Of a stretch of 64,000 nt of DNA, positions 56,858 through 64,000 are shown piece after piece. The stretch lies in assembly GCA_963281255.1 (NCBI GenBank), contig OY725504.1, positions 1,302,001-1,366,000 on the forward strand. Direction: 5' to 3'. Below the pieces are notes generated by a model. The model saw nothing but the letters and a program-made list of their open reading frames with translations. It had not been told where the DNA came from and did not search any database. Origin of the DNA: Aphrocallistes beatrix (taxonomy: Eukaryota; Porifera; Hexactinellida; Sceptrulophora; Aphrocallistidae). The translations under genes were made by a program, and so were the position numbers. Position 1 is the stretch's first letter; each line of letters opens with the position of its first letter.

Positions 56858-57020
56858 CAGGCCCGGATTAGGCACGTTCGGAGTGTCCAGCTGAACAGGG
56901 CCGCCCACCAGAGGGGGACCGCCATGCTTGACAAAATTGTTCTCACTGCATCCTTTTGTTGAAATGTAGAAGAGCTTAGCAAAACACGAGGGGGCCGCCC
57001 ACCAGCTTAATCCGGCCCTG
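56858..57020. mobile_element. hAT MITE
   Basis: CAGGCCCGGATTAGGC and GCTTAATCCGGCCCTG are inverted ends. Flanks GGCGTACC (56850-56857) and GACGTACC (57021-57028) form an 8-bp duplication with one mismatch. Confidence 0.82.
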
Positions 57021-57028
57021 GACGTACC

Positions 57029-58682
57029 CGTTTGAACAAATTAGCAATTAGAAGAAAAACAACTCTAACAACCCAGCTGCGGACTAAATAAAGGCGTTGG
57101 ATTAACTCTGAACATGGCCTTTAGCGAACTGACTTTAGTGCTAGAGCTAGGGTGCAAGTTTATGATATAGGAAACCTCTGAGATAATGGATATTCAATTG
57201 TCATTCTCAATCCGTTTTTCATCCCGTAGATTCCATATATTCTGTTTTGAATTGCGCATTCCCCAGGAAATACTTTGAATATTGAAATACGGCGTAGCTC
57301 TGCGTAGTGCTTTTGGACCAAGGAGGTGGTTTAACGTATATCCATTTGTGCATCCATCAAATCATTTGATTAATACATACTCGTTTGATTCAGAAAAATT
57401 GTCCTCCCTCACAATATGAGTTGCCATTCTATTGTTGTGGGTAGTAAGAGAGCTAAAAGTATAGAATAGATGACTTCAACAGTTCCTAAGGTACTCGAGG
57501 ATGTAAATTTCTAATATATTAAAATTAATATAATTTGTTTCTATTTACGATATCTCCGTGAAATACTAATTGAAAAAATATGCTCTATACCTAACTGCTA
57601 ACTGAGACGTCCCTCTTTTTCGGTCCCGCGAAAACGTTTCAAAAAGTGAGTTGTCCCGCTTTTCAGTGTCTAGAACTACCACAAATATACTATGCCCCGA
57701 TGAATAGCTCAATGTCCCTCTAAAATACGACTTATGTCCGGCTTTTTTCCTTCCTAGAGGTTGGCATGTATGATGCTAGAGACTGGCTATCAAGTGAACG
57801 GTTTGTCTAATTTGGGAAGCATATTGCAAACATTCTAATTTACAAGCTAATTTATGTGGTAAAAGCTTCCCTCAAAGGGCGACTTAGGCATACATATATT
57901 ACCTGCAAACCATGGTCGCAACCGATTCTTGATTGTTCTTGATTAATCAACTATTAATTGTACGTTATGTTGCAATTTTGGCTGCTAGTTTGACGTATAT
58001 TTAATAAGTCGACTTACGCTGTACGAATTCGATAGTGCAAAACTCAAGATGAGAAAACTTCATTGTATAAGGGTGACGAAATCGGATTTGCAGGTTGCGC
58101 AGAGGATACCTAAAAAATAGATGTATACATAGGTTGTTAAAGGTGATATCTTCTTACAGTACCATGTACAACTGAATATTTAAATTATATTCACCTTGTA
58201 AATCTCACTTTAATTAATATGAATTTACAAAAGCATATCAGAGTAGTAGGAAACAGGAGCAATCTCTCTAGCTTATATCTTTATTATTTCATTAATTTTT
58301 ATTCAGTTTTCCCCTTTTCTAGTACATGGTACTTTTCAAACATTTTTAATTTATTGGTTCTGCTGAATTATTGAGTCATCATTGTTCATCAGAGAATAAA
58401 CGATTTATTTTGTTATTATCGGAGAATTAAGTGATGCAAATCTTTAAATCGACATACAGAAAGGGAACAACATTCTTCAGTTAATAAAAATGCATGGTTT
58501 CCCTTTTAATATTTGAATTTACACATGTATCCATGGTTCATATGCGCAGGCGAGCGAGCCAAGGAGTTGAAATTAGAATGAATATAATAGGAATGCATAC
58601 ACTCAAATATTAATAACCGTTGAAACAAAATTTCTATGTAAAAAATACTAAAAATATTTAATTGTACGTATTTGAAGTTTAA
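57029..58682. other. Intergenic, nothing recognised
   Basis: AT-rich spacer upstream of the second piggyBac-like MITE and the P450 gene. No coding-like segment. Confidence 0.4.
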
Positions 58683-58781
58683 TTAACCCTACTTGGACTC
58701 GGAATGTTGAAGTGAAAGTGAAAGTTAATTGAAAGTGAAAATGAAAGTGGGATTTTTCTATTTAAGTCCAAGTAGGGTTAA
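58683..58781. mobile_element. piggyBac-like MITE with GAAAGTGAAA repeats, copy 2
   Basis: TTAACCCTACTTGGACT and AGTCCAAGTAGGGTTAA are perfect inverted ends at TTAA. The interior is GAATGTTGAAGTGAAAGTG followed by more GAAAGTGAAAATGAAAGTGG units. It lies about 420 bp upstream of the P450 start. Confidence 0.8.
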
Positions 58782-59198
58782 AATATAAAGATTTAAAAAA
58801 ACGTGTGTGCTTATATGTACATGAAGCCTGTCATCTTCATTGAATTTGCTAAATTGGAGGGATCACGGATTGGTTTGAATTCTTCCCTTAAAATTCTTCC
58901 CTTTGATAATTTTGACACTAAATTTCGTACCTAAAATAATGATTTTCATGATCGAATCTATCAGTGTTGCTTTGGTTTTGTTCGGGAGCAAAGCAATTTT
59001 ATTTTTCATCTATTTAATCAGAAATGAGAAAATTGGATAATTCTCCAATCTAACAATATCAAAGTATAGGTCGATCTTTTGGTTATTTATGGATTTCAAT
59101 ATTTTATTGGTAGTATACAAGTATTATTTGAATCTGTTTTTCCTTGATTTAGCATTAAATTTCTCTTTATTTTATATTGAAATCCTGGCTTAGGGATT

Positions 59199-60692
59199 AT
59201 GATTAAGATTCTCATTTATTCCACCTTCGTCGTCGCCTGTTTAACCATTATCTACCGGCTCGTACGATGTGTATTGGATATACTATACTTCCGCAGCTTA
59301 CCTGGACCTAACGTTGACTTTTTATTACGACATGAGATTTCCTTCACAGAGTCTGGTGACAAACTCTCCGAATTCGCGATGAAGTATCAGAGAATATACC
59401 CCCGGCTTTGTAGGTATTTTATAGGCCCCTTTCCTTTCATTACCATATCCCATCCAGAGGTTGTTAAACATATTATTACGAATTTAAAACTTCAGAAGCA
59501 CTACATGTACAGGACAATGCTTGGGTCTTGGATAGGAGATGGTCTGCTATTGTCAAAAGGAAACAAATGGCACCGTCACAGAAAAATAATAACTCCTGCT
59601 TTCCATTACTCTATTCTCTCTTCCGTTTTGAGTGTATACAGGGAGGCTACCACCGTCATGCTCCATTTGTGGGAAGAAACGGCTTTGAAGGATGGTTTTG
59701 TGACTGTACAGGACTTTACCCCTTACCTTTCTTTAGACATCTTGTTACAATCTATTGGTTCACTTAAAACTAATTGTCAAGTGGAGAGAGATGCAGTACA
59801 GTATGTAAAAGATGTTAATTTCTTAACAGAAACATCTGTTTTGCGTTTTTTTAATTTTATGTATATGATAGATGCATACTTCTATCTCACACCGACTGGT
59901 AGAGCTTATCAAGCCTGCTGTAGGAGAGCTCAAGCTTATACTCGAGATCTTATCTTGAAACGGAAACGGATTCTCACGATGCAGAGACAATCTCCCGGTG
60001 CCGAAATGGAGAGTCGAGACTTTCTGGATATCTTGCTAACATCGACTGATGAGAAAGGGGTGGGGCTGACAGATGGGGAGATCTGTGATGAAGTTGACAC
60101 GTTTGTATTTGAAGGTCACGATACTACCTCTTCTGCTATGACCTGGTTACTCTACTATCTTGCCCTCTATCCAGAATATCAGGAAATGTGTCGTGAAGAA
60201 GTGAACCGTTATTTCAACTCGAAAAGATTGGCAATGAAGGACCTCTCTAATCTCGAATTTCTCACAATGTTTATTAAAGAAACTCTCAGGTTAAAGCCAC
60301 CTGTCTACTCTGTTGTTAGGGTAAATGCTCAAACAATTCATCTCGATGGTTACCGAATCCCGAAAAACACTTTAATTGAAATATCAATCCGTCAAATTCA
60401 TCTGAATAGCGAATTCTGGCCTAATCCTTTAAAATTCGATCCTTGGCGATTCTCTAAAGACAATCTTGTTAAAATGGACCCTTACAGTTACTTGCCTTTT
60501 TCTGCTGGAGAACGGAACTGCATTGGCCAGATATTCGCTATGAATGAACTGAGAGTAGTGAGTAGTATGATCCTTCAGAAATTCAAGCTTCAGTTGCATC
60601 CTTGCTTGATCGGTGAAAAAATAGTAGAGAAGCTAGATTTACTGACCAAACCTCTAACCCCAATGAAATTTATTTTAACAAAGTGTAGTTAA
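59199..60692 (+). CDS. Cytochrome P450, CYP4-type, intronless
   Basis: 497-residue heme-thiolate monooxygenase, full length. It has an N-terminal membrane anchor (about 3-24), LPGPN hinge near residue 36, helix C WHRHRK near 123, and I-helix EVDTFVFEGHDTTSS near 300. The Glu before GHDTT is the residue that links covalently to heme in CYP4 enzymes. Also present are K-helix KETLR, the FDPWRF meander, and heme loop FSAGERNCIG with Cys near 441. CYP4 enzymes act in the endoplasmic reticulum, typically omega-hydroxylating fatty acids or metabolising hormones and xenobiotics; the substrate cannot be read here. The ATG at 59199 gives a normal anchor. No intron is present, unlike most animal CYP4 genes, so retroposition or intron loss is likely. 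An AATAAA overlaps the stop codon (60691-60696). Confidence 0.94.
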   Translation: MIKILIYSTFVVACLTIIYRLVRCVLDILYFRSLPGPNVDFLLRHEISFTESGDKLSEFAMKYQRIYPRLCRYFIGPFPFITISHPEVVKHIITNLKLQKHYMYRTMLGSWIGDGLLLSKGNKWHRHRKIITPAFHYSILSSVLSVYREATTVMLHLWEETALKDGFVTVQDFTPYLSLDILLQSIGSLKTNCQVERDAVQYVKDVNFLTETSVLRFFNFMYMIDAYFYLTPTGRAYQACCRRAQAYTRDLILKRKRILTMQRQSPGAEMESRDFLDILLTSTDEKGVGLTDGEICDEVDTFVFEGHDTTSSAMTWLLYYLALYPEYQEMCREEVNRYFNSKRLAMKDLSNLEFLTMFIKETLRLKPPVYSVVRVNAQTIHLDGYRIPKNTLIEISIRQIHLNSEFWPNPLKFDPWRFSKDNLVKMDPYSYLPFSAGERNCIGQIFAMNELRVVSSMILQKFKLQLHPCLIGEKIVEKLDLLTKPLTPMKFILTKCS

Positions 60693-60696
60693 TAAA

Positions 60697-61181
60697 TTTA
60701 TTTTTATGATCTATTAATGTTTACAACGTTTACTTTTTAGAGCCATAGTCATAGTCAAAATACTACTAGGGAAGCTATAATTGATTAGTTTTACGATTTG
60801 GAGTCTAGGGAGCTTCCATAAATATTGTTATTTCAGAAGAAGTGATTATTACACGACACGAATTGAAATGACGAGATAGCCAAAAATTCCAAACAATAAT
60901 TTCAATGATCAATTCAAACTTATTTTTGACTATCGATTATTTTTTTGGATTAATAGAATTTTCAGGTCATCTGCCGAACTTAACTATTAATTCGCGGTAA
61001 CAATTTTTAGTGCAGCTCCTAAATGGAGATGCCCTTATGGCATGGACCGGGTATCTCGTACGCGCACTACTGCGAAATCTAACAGTCCGATTTTTACCAA
61101 ATTTCGCATGTAGGATCTCTTGTGTAGATGTACACCGTCAACATTTTTTCGCAAAATCTCATCAATTCCGGTTTTTATAAG
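60697..61181. other. 3' flank of the P450 gene
   Basis: AT-rich spacer up to the first Tc1 terminus. No feature recognised. Confidence 0.4.
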
Positions 61182-61265
61182 TACAGCGTGTATCATAAGT
61201 GTTGTCGGGTATTATAATTGAATTTAAAAACCCAGAAATGTGTATCATGTACTAGTATACATTTT

Positions 61266-61478
61266 TTAAAAATTTATGTAATCTCCTCGACTATCTATTA
61301 CTGATTTAATACGATTAGGCATACTGGCGACTAGATTTTCCAAGATATTCGGATCAATGCTTGCCCAGGCCTTTTTACTTGAAAATCAGGTGTTCGATTT
61401 TAGTAACATTTTCTATTCGACTGACACTATCATCTTTCAAAATGGACTCTAGATTCTTGATAAGATTGAGATCGGGTG
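61266..61478 (-). pseudogene. Tc1 transposase C-terminus, truncated by the gap
   Basis: Next to the gap the frame reads PDLNLIKNLES, the PDLNPIENLW position with Lys in place of the catalytic Glu. After a frame change it continues WASIDPNILENLVASMPNR and ends at a stop at 61266-61268. The frame shift and lost Glu show it is inactive. Confidence 0.75.
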
Positions 61479-61678
61479 NNNNNNNNNNNNNNNNNNNNNN
61501 NNNNNNNNNNNNNNNNNNNNNNNNNNNNNNNNNNNNNNNNNNNNNNNNNNNNNNNNNNNNNNNNNNNNNNNNNNNNNNNNNNNNNNNNNNNNNNNNNNNN
61601 NNNNNNNNNNNNNNNNNNNNNNNNNNNNNNNNNNNNNNNNNNNNNNNNNNNNNNNNNNNNNNNNNNNNNNNNNNNNNN
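61479..61678. other. 200-N assembly gap
   Basis: Exactly 200 N. The true distance is unknown. Apparent open frames crossing it are meaningless. Confidence 0.99.
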
Positions 61679-62458
61679 CAAGGTTGCAACCGAATATTTC
61701 AATATTCGGTTAGACCAAATACTATTTGTCAAATAGTTGATATTCGGTTGGGACCAGGATATCAGTATTCATTTTCGTTTGAGTAACCGAATATTATCAG
61801 TATTCATATTCGGTTAAAGCAGTGATTTTCAACCAGTGGGCCACGGACTTCTTTTCAGTGGGCCACGGCCTGGTGATCTAATAATACAGTATAATCTCCA
61901 AAAGTGAACACCTCTAAAAGATGAACAACTCCAAAACATGAACACTTTTTCTCGGGCCCAAATTTTTCCATTCTGTTACATATTATTTAACCTTCAACTT
62001 GTGAACACCTCTGAAAAGTGAAACGTGAACACCTAATCTTGTCCCAAATGTCCAAATTACAGTGGATATGGCCTCTTAAAAGTGAACATAGCATGTGGCT
62101 TCATTAGATAATAGGCTAGAGTTAATATTTGATGTAGAATTTGGATATGAATTCATCATAAATTGGAAGACCCTCTCTCTGTTTAGGATATAATTATCCT
62201 CACCCATTCTTAATGATTGCTAGTAAAAAAGTATTAATAGTAAAATAGAAATGTCACAGTAATGTAGTGGGCCACGGTTTTTTCTGTAGTACGCTAGGTG
62301 GGCCACAGCAGTAAAAAGGTTGAAAACCCCTGGGTTAAAGTAACCAAATATTATCAGTATTCATATTCGGTTAGAATAACTGAATATTATCAGTATTCGT
62401 ATTTAGTTAGGGAACTATTCATGAATACTGATATTCGGTTCAATCGGTTTCAACCTTG
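61679..62458. mobile_element. MITE with CAAGGTTGCAACCG ends and ACCGAATATT repeats
   Basis: CAAGGTTGCAACCGAATA on the left and ATCGGTTTCAACCTTG on the right are inverted ends. The interior repeats AACCGAATATTATCAGTATT several times. Its left end touches the gap, so it could start earlier. Fragments of the family occur at 55013-55095. Confidence 0.6.
61820..62332. mobile_element. hAT MITE with 8-bp target duplication, nested
   Basis: Ends CAGTGATTTTCAACCAGTGG and GGTTGAAAACCCCTG; GGTTAAAG flanks both sides (61812-61819 and 62333-62340). The interior includes GTGGGCCACGG repeats and a block of AAAGTGAACACCTC repeats. Confidence 0.88.
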
Positions 62459-62506
62459 CTACTTAGGCAATTCTATTACCCGACAACACTTATGATACAC
62501 CCTGTA

Positions 62507-63848
62507 TACAGTCTGTCCCATAATTATTGAGAAAATGTTTAATTGAATATCCTTAGTAATTGAAACGAAATTTCAATACCTATTCATCTAAATCTTAGAC
62601 ATTCCTCTATTTGATGGATATTTTTCTATAATTAGTATGGTATAAACTTGGTTGTTTTTTTTAATTATGCAAAAATATGTGATGCGTCATCATTACTTAG
62701 CACTATCTGACTAATGTTAGTTTGTTGTGAATTTCTAAAGAGCTTAGATACGCTAGTTATTGAGATGTCTCAAGTTTCAAAGAGGAATGAAATTCGAACC
62801 CTCTGGACCTCAAAGATATACAACCTGAAACAAATTAGCCGAGCACTCGACGTTTCCTTAGCGACAGTCTACCGTGTAATTCGCCGAATTTCAGAACAAC
62901 AGTCACTAGGTCACCATCGTGGTGCAGGAAGACCGGCTATAGTCTATCAGGCGATTAAGAAAAGTGTGGTTAAGCAAATCAGAGATGATCCAAAGGTCTC
63001 TATTCGCGAAATTTCATCGAAGTTACCTTGTTCAGCTAGCAAAACAAGCGTCCATCGTTGTCTTAAAAAGTTGGATTATTCAAAACTCTTTCCGAAGAAA
63101 GTTCCCATGTTGTCTGAGACAAATCGTATTAAACGTCTAGATTGGGCAAGAACTAATATACGTAGACAGACCGTGGAATCAAGCAATTTTCGCGGATGAA
63201 GCATCCTTTTGGCTTTTTGGTGGTTCAGTGAGGATGTGGACTAAGAATAGTGAATTCAGAGTTGCCCCCACTGTTAGCATAATGCAAAGATCAATATTTG
63301 GGCCGGATTTTCTTCAATGGGGACATTCCCACTCTGTATTTTCGAACACAATATGAACGGTGAATTCTTTGTGAAGATTCTAGAGGTTCATTTACTGGCG
63401 CAAGCAGATGTTTTTCATGAAAGAAATTGGTTTTTGGTACAGGATAATGATCCCAAACACACTTGTAAGAAGGCAAGGGATTGGATGCAGCAAAATATGC
63501 CTCAAAACACCTTTGGTTGGCCAAGTCAGAGTCCTGATATCAATCCAATAGAGAATCTATTCGGATGGATAAAGCATAACCTTAGTAGAGATCGACCAAG
63601 AACAAAATCAGACCTTAAAGATCGGATTTCTGTCTTATGGGATTCCATAACCCCGGAGTTTTTGGAACCTTACTGGTCTTCAATGCCGAAAAGGTGTCAT
63701 AAAATGATCGACAGCAATGGTAACAAGATAAATTACTGATCATCAGACACATATAGTAATATTCTGCTTAAAATTTAATAATGGAATTGAATAATTGATA
63801 TTCATTTTAGTACTTAGGTGATTCTCAATAATTACGGGACAGACTGTA
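62507..63848 (+). mobile_element. Tc1/mariner element abutting the previous one
   Basis: TACAGTCTGTCCCATAATTA and (reverse) TACAGTCTGTCCCGTAATTA are inverted ends with TTGAGAA following, and TA on both sides. 1342 bp. It is inserted at the TATA formed with the right terminus of the 61182-62506 element. Confidence 0.9.
62765..63739 (+). pseudogene. Tc1-like transposase with two frameshifts, DD35E spacing
   Basis: The N-terminal 145 codons contain a paired-type helix-turn-helix (QISRALDVSLATVYRVIRR) and a GRP linker. A frameshift near 63170 precedes the first catalytic region AIFADEASFWLF, another near 63320 precedes VQDNDPKHT and NPIENLFGWIK. From the Asp of QDNDP to the Glu of PIEN there are 35 residues, one more than canonical Tc1. 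Both Asp and Glu are intact, so the copy is recent but dead, unless the shifts are sequencing errors. Confidence 0.85.
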
Positions 63849-63899
63849 TACTCTTATTTTAACACAATCACTGCAAAGCTTTGTTTTAAGATATAAGTA

Positions 63900-64000
63900 A
63901 GATCTCAACCATGGGCGCCGAACTTTTCGAAATCTATGGATAATTTTGGCGTCCTAGGGGGGGCTCAGCCCTAAAATTTGTATTGCGCCTATGGACCATC
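63900..64000. repeat. Start of a dispersed repeat at the window edge
   Basis: GGGCGCCGAACTTTTCG and a closing GCGCCTATGGACC resemble the ends of short hAT/SINE-like repeats. It is cut by the window edge, so no call can be made. Confidence 0.3.

Larger units (their letters stand above)
61182..62506 (-). mobile_element. Tc1/mariner element carrying nested MITEs and a sequence gap
   Basis: Left TACAGCGTGTATCATAAGTG and (reverse) right TACAGGGTGTATCATAAGTG are inverted over about 30 bp, ending GTTGTCGGGTA, with TA at both boundaries. The transposase tail is on the minus strand next to the left end. The gap removes the rest. Confidence 0.82.

Noticed and set aside
61361-61786. Open frames crossing the gap
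   Set aside because: Most codons are N; the frames are artefacts of the 200-N gap.

Overview
This window is nuclear DNA of an invertebrate animal. It has GT-AG introns, metazoan-specific families (non-muscle myosin II, C1-C2 protein kinase C, TRAF-type zinc fingers, TP53INP/DOR, CYP4-type P450), an AT-rich background with GC-richer exons, and a heavy load of Tc1/mariner, hAT, piggyBac-like and HINE/Helitron-like elements. I cannot name the species. No bacterial, organellar, rRNA, tRNA or CRISPR signal was recognised.

Layout. 1-1439 (minus): 5' part of a TRAF-like RING/zinc-finger gene running off the left edge. 2369-3685 (+): intronless MFS sugar transporter. 4084-8270: transposon-rich block with a hAT element carrying a perfect 8-bp target duplication, three HINE-like copies and a HIRAN-like fragment. 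8941-9534 (+): a repeat-bearing hypothetical reading frame that overlaps tail to tail a minus-strand multi-exon cysteine-cluster gene (9489-11875). 12-16.6 kb: mostly non-genic, with an unidentified GC-richer block. 16642-39242 (+): non-muscle myosin II heavy chain. I could place 23 consecutive exons (1530 codons, every junction in frame) from the start codon to about three quarters of the rod. A TP53INP/DOR-like intronless gene sits in one intron. The others hold MITEs, two minisatellites and a mariner element nested in a MITE.

After exon 23 a perfect splice donor is followed by no recognisable myosin exon up to 64000. In that space lie three intact intronless genes on the same strand: two paralogous C1-C1-C2-kinase genes (40704-42764 and 51811-53697) and a CYP4-type P450 (59199-60692). 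Either the last myosin intron exceeds 24.7 kb and hosts these genes, or the scaffold is misjoined or the gene broken. The right end (61182-63848) is a stack of nested and abutting Tc1 and hAT elements with a 200-N gap.

The genes do not form a pathway. Links that can be seen are structural: nesting inside myosin introns, intronless copies with TATA-type promoters, and transposons shaping introns, including one whose terminal repeat supplies the polypyrimidine tract and splice acceptor of a myosin exon. The most unusual protein is the second kinase, which keeps catalytic Lys and Asp but has lost the HRD arginine, the PKC activation-loop signature and all C2 calcium ligands.
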